A DNA stretch of 64,000 nucleotides, from contig JAKSLG010000008.1 of assembly GCA_024401295.1 (NCBI GenBank), positions 28,748-92,747 of the forward strand. Reading direction: 5' to 3'. A program made the translations under genes and the position numbers. This document shows positions 17,801 through 25,599 of the stretch, one piece after another. Numbering within the stretch: position 1 is the stretch's first letter; every line of letters begins with the position of its first letter. A model generated the notes under the pieces. That model was not told where the DNA came from. It searched no databases and saw nothing but the letters and a program-made list of their open reading frames with translations. Source of the stretch: Bacteroidales bacterium (GTDB lineage Bacteria; Bacteroidota; Bacteroidia; Bacteroidales; Marinilabiliaceae).

Positions 17801-18602
17801 CATCTGGTATCTTTAAATTGCCTGTCAGACCAGAACAACCCGAAAAGGCCTCACTACCAATACTTTCGACACCTTCGGGAATTATCATACTTGCAAGACC
17901 TGAACAATCTGAGAAAGCATTCCAACCGATCCTAGTGACACTTGAAGGGATTTCAATACTCGTCAAAGCTGAACAGCCCCGAAACGCATAATTGCCAATT
18001 TCTGCGACACCTTCAGGAATAGTAATTTTCGTAATATATTTACAACCATAGAAAGCGTATGGATTGATTTTTGTAACATCTTCGGGAATAACTAATTCCT
18101 TCACTTCTCCATTCTTATCATACAACTTCACATCTGTTGAGGCTAGATTAAACACTTTATCGCCAAACTTTATTCTGCACCATGATTCTATAGAACCTAT
18201 GTGAAGTCTTCTTATAACATTACAACGCTCGAATGCATAATTGCCAATGCTCGTAATGCTTGAAGGAATTTCTATGCTCGTCAAATTAGTACAACCAGAG
18301 AACGCAGAAGTACCGATGCTTGTAACGCCTTCCGGGATGGTGACACTTTTAAGATTTGAACAATTGTATAAAACACGATTACCAATGTTTGTGACAGATT
18401 CTCCGAATTCAACGCTTTTAACCGATTTTCGCGACTCATTCCATGGAATATCTGAAGGTAAAGTGAACGAAAGATTCTTAGTTATCGTCAGCAATCCCTC
18501 GCTGTCAAGCGACCATCCGTCGCCACTATCTACTATTGTCTGCGCTTTTGCTGCAAATCCGAAAATTGCAATGATAATAAGGGACAGGATTTTCTGTTTC
18601 AT
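14826..18602 (-). CDS. BspA-type leucine-rich repeat surface protein
   Basis: 1258 residues. A signal peptide (about residues 1-20) precedes some 30 LRR_5/BspA repeats of about 23 residues (pattern IGxxAFxGCSxLTSIxIPSSVTS), residues 50-800. Several repeats are interrupted by a recurring insert that begins SLESIVVAEGNAKYDSR and continues through an IIEKSTNTLVLGC stretch. Residues 830-1100 carry a GLUG-like region, then a short basic segment (about 1060), then a beta-rich part. The last 30 residues (VENGRVVIIRDGKKYDLAGR) form a tail shared with two other surface proteins in the window. BspA-like proteins of oral and gut Bacteroidales bind host matrix proteins or other bacteria. A -7 box lies 90 bases upstream. 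Long stretches of the gene are near-identical to each other at the DNA level. Confidence 0.92.
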   Translation of the reverse strand: MKQKILSLIIIAIFGFAAKAQTIVDSGDGWSLDSEGLLTITKNLSFTLPSDIPWNESRKSVKSVEFGESVTNIGNRVLYNCSNLKSVTIPEGVTSIGTSAFSGCTNLTSIEIPSSITSIGNYAFERCNVIRRLHIGSIESWCRIKFGDKVFNLASTDVKLYDKNGEVKELVIPEDVTKINPYAFYGCKYITKITIPEGVAEIGNYAFRGCSALTSIEIPSSVTRIGWNAFSDCSGLASMIIPEGVESIGSEAFSGCSGLTGNLKIPDGITEIYDDTFYGCSGLTSVEIPSSVTIIDSEAFSGCSGLTSVTIPEGVTEIYWHAFSDCSGLKNVEISSSVSYIDDGIFSGCSSLESIVVDEENTKYESRGNSIIEKSTNTLVSGCKNTKIPDDVESISSEAFSGCSGLTSIEIPSSVTRIGSYAFDSCSSLESIVVAEGNAKYDSRDNCNAIIEKSTNTLVLGCKNTIIPNDVESIGRNAFYGCSGLTGDLTIAESVTSIGDYAFYDCSGLTSVVIPEGVESIGSGAFSGCSGLTGNLKIPDGITEIYDDTFYGCSGLTSVTIPEGVTGIGDYAFYGCSGLTSIEIPSSVTSIGWQAFSKCSGLESIVVAEGNANYDSRDNCNAIIEKSTNALILGSNNTEIPEGVESIGSGAFSGCSGLKKITIPSSVTSIDVEVFLNCSSLESIVVAEENAKYDSRYNCNAIIEKSTKTLVLGCKNTIIPNEVESIGQNAFYGRSNMTSIEIPSSVTSIGAKAFYGCSNLTSVSIGSVGYSAVDSKFDTFYGCDNLKYVFIYQERVVDNLTEFFPTYETVEKFFVPDNLLESEDGYRDTYNNVGSDKFVGFTYLEKEGIGDEVEKTFALALDKESCNFIAWAVNNGEQVRRDEEISIALTKDFDLDAENVTWQTLGTTEHPFKGILEGNYLSVKGNHRANATQPKSIFGYIGEGAEIRNVVFSDFIVDATSAGVTDGGKTYYGLVARENKGLIRNSIFEGRMEIDADADDIENAEACLVIDNEEGGELDHVIGYFEGLDGEVTGNKTSIIVIQNIGHGRTRGHSKKSASNGKTKSKGNSMLSAEVPDDINLNYRLFTDEEFAGAEPAYWLNFDGEGYSGTFNGEWTQGTKHPVLAKGEHGATVGVKYNVVNRDESVLGPSPVFFATSKSSLEVEYSEKPLSIEVNGTEINASQIGDMKAKFSLASVDTDKGNVNVVLKYEKQSTPTAVDDIDAAGNQKTIKTVENGRVVIIRDGKKYDLAGRVLSDKF

Positions 18603-18694
18603 ATTATTTCAATTCTGTTCAGACACGACAGACAAGTCATGCCTCATATAATTCATTCCGTAAATAATTTATAATCAATCTATTGTATAATACA

Positions 18695-18702
18695 CAAAGA
18701 TA
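18695..18702 (-). promoter_or_regulatory. -7 box (TATCTTTG) of the BspA-like gene
   Basis: Exact TAnnTTTG match, only five bases beyond the stop codon of the preceding gene (18707), about 93 bases upstream of the ATG. Confidence 0.5.
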
Positions 18703-18706
18703 AATC

Positions 18707-19408
18707 CTACATCTTCAGAAAATCCTTGTGACGTTCAATAGGCCTGTAGAAATAAACCACACCATAATCTGCAGCAATTGCTCGCTTGTCGTCGGAATCA
18801 ATAGGAGCAAGCGAGGCTTCAATCTCGTTCCATAGCGCAACAATCAACTTGTCTGCCTTTTCGCGCGATTCGATGAAACGTGCCTGATGCTTCACTATTG
18901 TTTGGAGAATGTCCTTATGCTTGCGATAGACTTCCATGAATTGCTCAAACTTGACCTTTACATTGGCAATCGATGGATTGTATATCCTATTGCCAGTGCG
19001 ACGCTCCTCGCCAGTAATCACCATCTGAGCAATCTCGATAAACTGCTGATCACCGCTCAAATCGGGAAGTGACGAACCATATTCTTCAAGTCCGAGTTGC
19101 TTACGCGCATCGGCTTTTATTTCGCCACGCAATATGCTCATGTTAAGCACTTGAATGAAGTGCGACAGATATAGTCTTGCTGTTTTACCGCTTTCTGTGA
19201 GCTGCTTGCCAATCTGAACCTGCAGACTGCGACTATTCATATATTGACTTAGGTTCTGCTCAAAAACGGGTGTGAACGACGACACCTCGTGTGCAAGCAT
19301 CTGGCTGAAAAGGAGTTTGTCTGCAGATGTCGATGTGGCTTTCTGCATGGCGGCCTTCAGTGATCTCAATCGAGCCTGATCTGTGTTTGGAAGTCTGCGG
19401 TATGGCAT
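18707..19408 (-). CDS. Conserved hypothetical protein, 233 residues
   Basis: Begins MPYRRLPNTDQARLRSLK and is predicted mostly helical throughout, with no signal peptide, membrane helix or cysteine. The style resembles a small uncharacterised Bacteroidales family, but I cannot name a domain. A basic N-terminus and long amphipathic helices (residues 10-130, 150-200) would suit a structural or nucleic-acid-associated protein; that is a guess. It lies directly upstream of the BspA-like gene on the same strand, but the intervening -7 box suggests separate transcripts. The 168-base spacer to 19576 shows no clear promoter. Confidence 0.7.
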   Translation of the reverse strand: MPYRRLPNTDQARLRSLKAAMQKATSTSADKLLFSQMLAHEVSSFTPVFEQNLSQYMNSRSLQVQIGKQLTESGKTARLYLSHFIQVLNMSILRGEIKADARKQLGLEEYGSSLPDLSGDQQFIEIAQMVITGEERRTGNRIYNPSIANVKVKFEQFMEVYRKHKDILQTIVKHQARFIESREKADKLIVALWNEIEASLAPIDSDDKRAIAADYGVVYFYRPIERHKDFLKM

Positions 19409-19576
19409 AATGAATTTTGGGAAAGCGTTTTATACTTGCAAGTATAGTTTTTTTAACGCATTAAAACAAAAAAAATGCTTTTTTTCTCCCAAAAAATGCG
19501 AATAGCACCCGATTTTTGCCGTTTTTATGCTCTGCGCAAAACTTTTCAGCGACAACGAACCACTCCGCGCCCTATC

Positions 19577-20779
19577 CTACCAGCTCTTCGTAGCCTGCAC
19601 TCTCTTATAATGTGGTCCAACGACAAATCGGAAGATGATGAACGATATGACGGAGAGCGTAGCGCCAGTTGCGTATGCCATTTCAAAGCCTAGATGTTGC
19701 GAGATATAACCTCCTGTCAACAGTCCGGCACCAATGCCGCAGTCCCACGATGTCAGATAGGTCGAGACGGCCGTTCCACGCTGGCTATTTGGTGCCAGAT
19801 TGACGAACAGCGTGTTGTATGCCGGAAACATTGTCCCGTATGATATACCCATGAGCAATGCGCTGGCAAGAAAAACCGGTGTCGTGCCAAATGGAGCATT
19901 ATCAGCAATGAATCCACACATACTCAGCAATATAAAGACGATGGTTGCCATCGCGATGCTCGAGAGAATCACACCAACGGTATGGCCTCTGTCCACAAGT
20001 TTCCCGGAGAATATTCGCGACGAGGCAATGCCCAAAGCAAGCAACGTGAAAAAGAAACCGCTCGACACTTCAACACCGAGTTGCCGGCCATACATGGCAA
20101 TATATGTCGTCGTGATTCCGTATGGAATGGAAAGAAGCATAAGTGTCAGTCCGGCACCAAGTCCGCGCACAAGGATAAACCTGTCGAGCGAGATTGGTGG
20201 CCTTGCAACCTTTTCGCGAGGTTTCGTTTTAATCATCGACGCAGCAATAAGACCTACTGCACATGAAATGAACGAGCAGAGGAATATGGTGTTGAACGAG
20301 AAACTCTCATGCATGAAAAGACCTATCATCGGCCCTATCGACATAGCAATGTTATTTGCCATTCCATAATATCCAAGTCCTTCACCTCGGCGCGACGATG
20401 GCATGACATCAATAACTATCGTATTACCGCCAACGGTCACCGTCCCAAAAGCGGCGCCATGGACGATGCGCATAGCGACGAACATTGCCAGACAAAATGC
20501 GCCTATATATGCACCAAAAACGAGCATATATATGGTATATGCAAGCATATAGAGAGGTTTTCGCGCAAAGGCATCGAGCAAGTAGCCCGAAAAAGGGCGA
20601 ACGACGAGAGCGGCAATGGTATAGCACGAGAGCGCGGCGCCAATCGTAGAATTGTCGGCGCTGAAAACTTCGGAAAGATAAAACGGCAAGACTGGCAGCA
20701 GCAGATAGAATCCCATGTAAAGCAGAAAATTTGCTGCCAGAATCAATATATAGCTACGATTGAAAAGCTTCTCTTTCAT
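19577..20779 (-). CDS. MFS transporter (drug:H+ antiporter-like)
   Basis: 400 residues with 12 predicted helices. MFS signature motifs: the motif A-like loop after helix 2 (GYLLDAFARKPLYMLAY, about residues 65-81) and a SSRRGEGLGYYG motif (about 129-140) typical of the efflux-type DHA1 branch; the second-half equivalent is NSQRGTAVSTY (about 331). Substrate is not predictable; multidrug, sugar or siderophore efflux are all possible. It is transcribed alone between a hypothetical gene and the tRNA-Glu/rpsT cluster. Confidence 0.85.
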   Translation of the reverse strand: MKEKLFNRSYILILAANFLLYMGFYLLLPVLPFYLSEVFSADNSTIGAALSCYTIAALVVRPFSGYLLDAFARKPLYMLAYTIYMLVFGAYIGAFCLAMFVAMRIVHGAAFGTVTVGGNTIVIDVMPSSRRGEGLGYYGMANNIAMSIGPMIGLFMHESFSFNTIFLCSFISCAVGLIAASMIKTKPREKVARPPISLDRFILVRGLGAGLTLMLLSIPYGITTTYIAMYGRQLGVEVSSGFFFTLLALGIASSRIFSGKLVDRGHTVGVILSSIAMATIVFILLSMCGFIADNAPFGTTPVFLASALLMGISYGTMFPAYNTLFVNLAPNSQRGTAVSTYLTSWDCGIGAGLLTGGYISQHLGFEMAYATGATLSVISFIIFRFVVGPHYKRVQATKSW

Positions 20780-20821
20780 AACTGTTCAGAGCGTGTCAGT
20801 CTCTAAAAAAATGGCATCGGA

Positions 20822-20860
20822 TAAAAAGCAAAAGCAGTTCTCTTCTTCAGAGAACTGCTC
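20822..20860 (-). terminator. Terminator downstream of tRNA-Glu
   Basis: Minus strand: AGCAGTTCTCT-GAAGA-AGAGAACTGCT then TTTTGCTTTTT. It ends the tRNA-Glu/rpsT/tRNA-Glu transcript. Confidence 0.85.
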
Positions 20861-20863
20861 AGG

Positions 20864-20935
20864 TAGCCCGTAGCAGAATCGAACTGCTCTTTAGAGAATG
20901 AAAATCTCTCGTCCTAACCGATAGACGAACGGGCC
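20864..20935 (-). tRNA. tRNA-Glu (anticodon TTC), copy downstream of rpsT
   Basis: 72 nt without an encoded CCA. Acceptor stem GGCCCGT/ACGGGCT, anticodon loop TTTTCAT with anticodon TTC, T-arm AGCAG-TTCGATT-CTGCT, discriminator A. Its sequence is identical to the copy at 21259-21330. Confidence 0.95.
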
Positions 20936-20974
20936 GCGACCAATATCGTTTACCTGTCAAATTGCTTCACCTGA

Positions 20975-21229
20975 TTAGGCGAGCGTATTGATATGCTTTG
21001 CAAGCTTCGACTTGAGGTTTGCAGCCTTGTTCTTGTGGATGATGTTGCGCTTTGCAAGCTTGTCCAACATAGAAGCAACCTTAGGCAGCAACTCAGCGGC
21101 AGCAGCCTTGTCTGTAGTCTGGCGGAGAGCTTTCACAGCGTTGCGTGCAGTCTTCGCATAGTAGCGATTGTGGAGTCTGCGCTTCTCGATCTGGCGAGTT
21201 CTCTTGATTGCCGATTGATGATTTGCCAT
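20975..21229 (-). CDS. rpsT: 30S ribosomal protein S20
   Basis: 84 residues, very basic, starting [21 protein letters not shown] in the manner of S20 (shown up to residue 20), with the family pattern of three long helices. It binds 16S rRNA early in 30S assembly. The gene sits between two identical tRNA-Glu genes, 39 bases from the left one and 29 from the right one, on the same strand; all three probably share the promoter at 21371-21378. Confidence 0.96.
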   Translation of the reverse strand: MANHQSAIKRTRQIEKRRLHNRYYAKTARNAVKALRQTTDKAAAAELLPKVASMLDKLAKRNIIHKNKAANLKSKLAKHINTLA

Positions 21230-21258
21230 TTTGTTAACTATTTACTTAATTCTAAATG

Positions 21259-21330
21259 TAGCCCGTAGCAGAATCGAACTGCTCTTTAGAGAATGAAAAT
21301 CTCTCGTCCTAACCGATAGACGAACGGGCC
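21259..21330 (-). tRNA. tRNA-Glu (anticodon TTC), copy upstream of rpsT
   Basis: Same 72-nt sequence as 20864-20935, with the same acceptor, anticodon (TTC) and T-arm. It is the first gene of the tRNA-rpsT-tRNA unit. Confidence 0.95.
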
Positions 21331-21370
21331 GCCTCTTTTATCACAAACAGATTTTCTCCATTTGCGGGTG

Positions 21371-21378
21371 CAAAGATA
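21371..21378 (-). promoter_or_regulatory. -7 box (TATCTTTG) of the tRNA-Glu/rpsT unit
   Basis: Exact consensus 41 bases upstream of the first tRNA-Glu. Confidence 0.5.
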
Positions 21379-21504
21379 GGTTCTTTTTCTTTACTACGCA
21401 ATAGCTTTCTATCTTTTTTTGATTTTTAATGCTTTCAAAGCACATAATTTTTTCGTTAAAACAGCTCTGTTTCAGCTTTTAAGGCCATGCCTGACCTTTT
21501 TACG

Positions 21505-21545
21505 AAAAAAGCAGAACCCGCAAAAATGCGAATCCTGCTTTTCAA
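21505..21545 (-). terminator. Terminator of pheS
   Basis: Minus strand: AAAAGCAGgattCGC-ATTTTT-GCGggttCTGCTTTTTT, starting about 20 bases after the pheS stop. Confidence 0.8.
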
Positions 21546-21565
21546 TATGGTGTCTATATTCTGGT

Positions 21566-22585
21566 TTAATATGCCGACTTGAACTGCTGAAGGAATCTGA
21601 CATCGTTCTCAAAGAAGAGACGGATGTCCTTAACCTGATAGCGGAGCATCGCGATACGCTCGACACCCATGCCGAATGCGAAACCGCTATATTCCTTACT
21701 GTCGATGCCGTTTGCCTCAAGCACAGCAGGATCGACCATGCCACAGCCAAGAATCTCGAGCCAGCCAGTGCCCTTACATACGCCACAACCCTTGCCGCCA
21801 CAGAGTGAACAGCTGACATCCATTTCGGCCGATGGCTCAGTGAATGGGAAGTATGACGGACGAAGACGAATCTGAGTGTCTGCGCCAAACATTTCCTTGG
21901 CGAAGTAGCTCAATGTCTGCTTCAAATCTGCAAAAGAGACGTTCTTTGCGATGTAAAGGCCTTCAACCTGATGGAAAATGCAGTGTGCGCGAGCCGAAAT
22001 GGCCTCGTTGCGGAACACACGTCCAGGGAAGACGGCACGAATTGGCGGACGCTGCTTCTCCATCATGCGAACCTGTACGCTCGATGTATGTGTGCGGAGC
22101 AGAAGGTCTGGATTTGTGTTGATGAAGAATGTGTCCTGCATATCGCGAGCCGGATGTTCGAGCGGGAAGTTGAGCGCTGTGAACACGTGCCAGTCGTCCT
22201 CAACTTCAGGACCTTCGGCAACGGTAAATCCGAGACGCGAGAATATCTCGATGATATCGTTCTTTACGATAGAGAGCGGATGGCGACCGCCACAGACATA
22301 CGATGTGCCTGGGAGCGAAAGATCGACACCTGTCGAAGCGTTCTGCTGCTGGGCAAACGACTCCTTGAGTTCGTTGATGCGGTCAGTTGCAAGCGTCTTA
22401 AGTTCGTTGAGCTTCTTGCCCACCTCACGCTTGAGCTCAGGCTGAACCTGCTTGAAATCATCAAACAGAGCCGATATAGAACCCTTCTTACTGAGGTATT
22501 TGATGCGAAGCGACTCTGCCTCCTCTGCATTCTTTGCATGAAGAGCCTTGACTTCGTCGATGAGATTTTGAATCTTTTCTAACAT
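21566..22585 (-). CDS. pheS: Phenylalanyl-tRNA synthetase alpha subunit
   Basis: 339 residues from the ATG at 22585, a normal length. The N-terminal coiled coil (about residues 1-85) is followed by the class II catalytic core: motif 1 around GFTVAEGPEVEDDWHVF, motif 2 FRNEAISARAHCIFHQVEGL, and motif 3 GFAFGMGVERIAMLRY near the C-terminus. It charges tRNA-Phe as an alpha2-beta2 enzyme; pheT is not in the window, as is common in Bacteroidales. A TTG at 22609 would add eight residues, but it falls in the -7 box, so the ATG is preferred. Confidence 0.96.
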   Translation of the reverse strand: MLEKIQNLIDEVKALHAKNAEEAESLRIKYLSKKGSISALFDDFKQVQPELKREVGKKLNELKTLATDRINELKESFAQQQNASTGVDLSLPGTSYVCGGRHPLSIVKNDIIEIFSRLGFTVAEGPEVEDDWHVFTALNFPLEHPARDMQDTFFINTNPDLLLRTHTSSVQVRMMEKQRPPIRAVFPGRVFRNEAISARAHCIFHQVEGLYIAKNVSFADLKQTLSYFAKEMFGADTQIRLRPSYFPFTEPSAEMDVSCSLCGGKGCGVCKGTGWLEILGCGMVDPAVLEANGIDSKEYSGFAFGMGVERIAMLRYQVKDIRLFFENDVRFLQQFKSAY

Positions 22586-22606
22586 GAGAATGTATTTTTC
22601 GCGTCG

Positions 22607-22614
22607 CAAAGATA
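22607..22614 (-). promoter_or_regulatory. -7 box (TATCTTTG) of pheS
   Basis: Exact consensus 22 bases upstream of the pheS ATG; it fits in the 37-base gap after the phosphatase gene and fixes the pheS start. Confidence 0.5.
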
Positions 22615-22622
22615 ACGAAATA

Positions 22623-23879
22623 TTATCTTAGGCGCATAATGCCTTTGCGCAAAAATTCGATTCCGAGAACCGAAACATCATCGAAAACCTTTTCGCGTAC
22701 CATGTTTTCGGTTGCCATTGTCGATATGTGGTCCATCAGTTCATCGATGCCATACGTCTCATACATGAGGTGCTTGATGTCATCTATCGAGCGGCTGACG
22801 AATTCACCCTGATCCAATTCGACAAGACCATCGGTGAACGCGACAAGGCGAGTTCCTTTGCTGATGATTTTCCCGCCGACCTCAATTGTCGGTATGAAAT
22901 CGAGCATGCCTAGGGCAATGCAGCCCTCCTGGAGCTCACTTATTTCGTTCGTATATATGTCGTGAACAATAGGAGCGAGATGGCCCGCATTGACATACGA
23001 CAAACGACCTGTTATCAGATTGTATCGGCCTATGAAGCAAGTGATGAATTTGTCATTCGATGCCACGTTGCGGCATATCATCTGATTAAGTTCGCGGACA
23101 AGCTTCTCGAGTGGCACATGAGCCGTAAAGAGCGAACGCAGCATCGCCTGGAAATTCGACATCAGAAGAGCCGAACTGATACCTTTGCCCGAAACGTCAG
23201 CCATGCAGAATCCAACCATGTATGGCGAGAGCTTGATCACGTCATAATAGTCGCCACCTACATCCTGATGCGGATGATAGATGCTGCGCACTTTCGTGAA
23301 CGATGATACGGCAAGTTCCATGTCCGAAGGAATGAGACCCGCCTGGATTTTCGACGCCAAACGCAACTCGCCTTGCATCGCCTGCTGCTTGATAAGCTTC
23401 TCTTGTACTTTCTTGCCTTCGACGAAGACGACGATGAGATTGCAGAGTATCTGTATGAATTTCAGGTTGCGAAGCGTCGGACTGACACCTGGCTCAATCT
23501 CGCTGCGGTCGCCAACGAGCACATAGCCAATGTTCTTAAACTTGTGGAAAAGCGGAATTATTGCATCTATTCCGTCAAAAGCCGGATTATCGTTAAATGT
23601 CAGCGTTTCAATCTTCGAAACATACGACAAGTCGCGCGTCACGTCAATCAGATCGAGCTGAGACATCGAAACGCCACTCGACAAAATGCAATTCCAATGA
23701 TTGCCGCTTCGCGTATAGACAAGAATCTTGCCGACGCCGATGGCATCTTTCAGAAGCGTCTCAAATTCAAGCATCAGCTCATCGACACTATGCTCCTCGT
23801 TGATGACCTGCGCCACCTCGAGCAACATATTGAGCTTCTCCTTGTAGAGACGAACTATATTTTGGTCAAGATTCTCCAA
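22623..23879 (-). CDS. GAF-domain SpoIIE/RsbU-type serine phosphatase
   Basis: 418 residues. An N-terminal coiled coil (residues 1-30) leads into a GAF-like sensory domain (about 30-170), a linker helix (KLIKQQAMQGELRLASKIQ) and a PPM/SpoIIE phosphatase domain (about 195-410). Metal-binding motifs are present: DVGGDYYDV, ADVSGKG, FTDGLVE and DDVSVLGIE. Such proteins dephosphorylate anti-sigma-factor antagonists or similar phospho-serine partners in response to a signal. No kinase or antagonist gene is adjacent. The gene follows efp on the same strand at 102 bases. Confidence 0.9.
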   Translation of the reverse strand: MENLDQNIVRLYKEKLNMLLEVAQVINEEHSVDELMLEFETLLKDAIGVGKILVYTRSGNHWNCILSSGVSMSQLDLIDVTRDLSYVSKIETLTFNDNPAFDGIDAIIPLFHKFKNIGYVLVGDRSEIEPGVSPTLRNLKFIQILCNLIVVFVEGKKVQEKLIKQQAMQGELRLASKIQAGLIPSDMELAVSSFTKVRSIYHPHQDVGGDYYDVIKLSPYMVGFCMADVSGKGISSALLMSNFQAMLRSLFTAHVPLEKLVRELNQMICRNVASNDKFITCFIGRYNLITGRLSYVNAGHLAPIVHDIYTNEISELQEGCIALGMLDFIPTIEVGGKIISKGTRLVAFTDGLVELDQGEFVSRSIDDIKHLMYETYGIDELMDHISTMATENMVREKVFDDVSVLGIEFLRKGIMRLR

Positions 23880-23981
23880 ATCCGGGATTATAATCTGCTT
23901 TTAATAAAAGCGACGAGCAACCTTTGTGCGCACAACCTGCACCCTTCGGTCACTCGTCATTTACTGTGCGTCATTCAGACG

Positions 23982-24548
23982 TTATTTGATACGCTCTACG
24001 TATGACTTGTCACGTGTATCAACCTTAATCTTATCGCCCTGGTTTACAAACAATGGAACCATGATTGTTGCGCCAGTCTCGATTGTTGCAGGCTTGAGCG
24101 AGTTTGTTGACGAAGTATCGCCACGTACACCTGGCTCAGTGTAAGTGATTTCATATACCATGAATGGTGGGAGATCTACTGCAAGAATGCTATCGCTCTC
24201 AGCATGAACAACAACTTCTACAGATTCGCCTTCCTTGAGGAGTTCTGAATTTGAGATGAGCGACTCTTCGATTGAAATCTGCTCGTATGTCTCATTGTTC
24301 ATGAAGTTGAGACCCATATCGTCCTTGTAGAGATACTGATGTGGACGACGCTCTACACGAGCCTCCTCTACCTTAACACCAGCGTTGAATGTGTTCTCGA
24401 TAACCTTACCTGTCTTAACATTCTTGAGCTTTGTACGAACGAAAGCAGGACCTTTGCCTGGTTTAACGTGAAGGAACTCAACAATAAAGTAAATCTGGCC
24501 ATTGTGAACGATGGCCATACCGTTGCGGAAATCTGCTGTAGATGCCAT
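23982..24548 (-). CDS. efp: Elongation factor P
   Basis: 188 residues in the three-beta-barrel arrangement of EF-P. The tip loop of domain I reads KPGKGPAF with Lys32 at the position that is modified in many bacteria. EF-P relieves ribosome stalling at polyproline stretches. No EpmA/EpmB-type modification gene is present in the window. A -7 box TACCTTTG at 24590-24597 gives a leader of about 35 nt. Confidence 0.96.
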   Translation of the reverse strand: MASTADFRNGMAIVHNGQIYFIVEFLHVKPGKGPAFVRTKLKNVKTGKVIENTFNAGVKVEEARVERRPHQYLYKDDMGLNFMNNETYEQISIEESLISNSELLKEGESVEVVVHAESDSILAVDLPPFMVYEITYTEPGVRGDTSSTNSLKPATIETGATIMVPLFVNQGDKIKVDTRDKSYVERIK

Positions 24549-24589
24549 ATTTTACGTTTGGTTTATGTTTTTATTATCAATTATGATTG

Positions 24590-24597
24590 CAAAGGTA
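24590..24597 (-). promoter_or_regulatory. -7 box (TACCTTTG) of efp
   Basis: Exact TAnnTTTG match 41 bases upstream of the efp ATG. Confidence 0.5.
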
Positions 24598-24636
24598 TAA
24601 ATAAATTGTTAATTGACAATCGCATACTGCAATTTG

Positions 24637-25299
24637 TCATACGACAATGACCTTTCGTCCTTCAATGCGAAAGCTGATATCTATTCCCGCATACTTCATC
24701 TTGTATATCCTTTCGGCACTTGAATGATAATGCGGACGAGGGTCGTTTGATAATATTTCGCGCAATGCAATCGCTTGTTGTTCAGTCAATTTTCCCACTA
24801 CAGCATCAGATAATTCAACATCCATAGCGAACATTTCGTCTCCGCTATTAGCCACAAAACCGGCACTAGCATCGGCAATTGCATCAGCATAAGGCAAATA
24901 TGGCTTGATGTCATATATCGGCGTCATATTCATCATGTCGATGCCTTCAACAATCAACGCAGGACCATCTGCTGCCTCATAGTCAATTGCTACCAATCGC
25001 ACTACAGAAAGTCCTATATTGTTAGGCCTGAATGGCGAACGAGTGGCGAAGACACCCATACGCTGGTTGCCGCCAAGGCGTGGCGGTCGGACAGTCGGTG
25101 ACCACTTTTCCTTATGTGCTTCGGAAAAATCCCATAGCAACCAGATGTGGGAGAACTCCTCCAGACCACGAAATGCCTCACGCACACGATATTCCTTCTC
25201 GAAGACTATGCGGCCTCGGAGAGAAGGCGCTACCCCACTCTGGCGAGGAATGCCGAACTTCGTGTCTAAGTCGTTGAATATATGCGCAATCACTTCCAT
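24637..25299 (-). CDS. trmO: tRNA (N6-threonylcarbamoyladenosine37-N6)-methyltransferase TrmO
   Basis: 220 residues of the TsaA/YaeB family. Signature segments: GIPRQSGVAPSLRG (about 16-29), IWLLWDFSEAHK, RPPRLGGNQRMGVFATRSPF (about 72-91, with RPNNIGLS following), and DIKPYLPYADA. A C-terminal domain of about 70 residues matches the longer YaeB forms. The enzyme uses SAM to methylate t6A37 in threonine tRNAs. It is 12 bases downstream of the small regulator gene. Confidence 0.92.
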   Translation of the reverse strand: MEVIAHIFNDLDTKFGIPRQSGVAPSLRGRIVFEKEYRVREAFRGLEEFSHIWLLWDFSEAHKEKWSPTVRPPRLGGNQRMGVFATRSPFRPNNIGLSVVRLVAIDYEAADGPALIVEGIDMMNMTPIYDIKPYLPYADAIADASAGFVANSGDEMFAMDVELSDAVVGKLTEQQAIALREILSNDPRPHYHSSAERIYKMKYAGIDISFRIEGRKVIVV

Positions 25300-25311
25300 A
25301 GCCGACCGTAT

Positions 25312-25599
25312 TTACAATCCAGCAAGATAAGAGCGAAGAGCCTGAGTGTAGGCGGCCATAGCATCACGTCCCTTTTCGGTAATGGAACAGAGAGTGCGAG
25401 GGCGATTGCCGTCACTTAGCTTATTGACGTTGATATATCCTGCTTCGCTAAGTTTGTCGAGCTGGATGCTGAGATTGCCTGCGGTAGACTCGGTCTGTGT
25501 ACGAAGATAGACAAAGTCGGCAGACTCGACACTCAGCAGTATCGACATTATGGCCAGGCGGAGCTGGCTATGAAGCAGCGGATCGAGTTCAATCATCAC
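25312..25599 (-). CDS. Small winged-helix transcriptional regulator (MarR/PadR-like)
   Basis: 95 residues, one winged-helix domain: a dimerisation helix, recognition helix around TAGNLSIQLDKLSEAGYIN and a wing at SDGNRPRTLCSITEKG. This arrangement is typical of the one-domain HTH regulators that pair with a membrane protein in Bacteroidota. The start overlaps the membrane-protein stop (ATGA), so the two are translationally coupled. Palindromic sites GTTTATAAAATAAAC at 26312-26326 and 26425-26439 in front of the operon are the likely operators, giving auto-repression (inference). Confidence 0.85.
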   Translation of the reverse strand: MMIELDPLLHSQLRLAIMSILLSVESADFVYLRTQTESTAGNLSIQLDKLSEAGYINVNKLSDGNRPRTLCSITEKGRDAMAAYTQALRSYLAGL

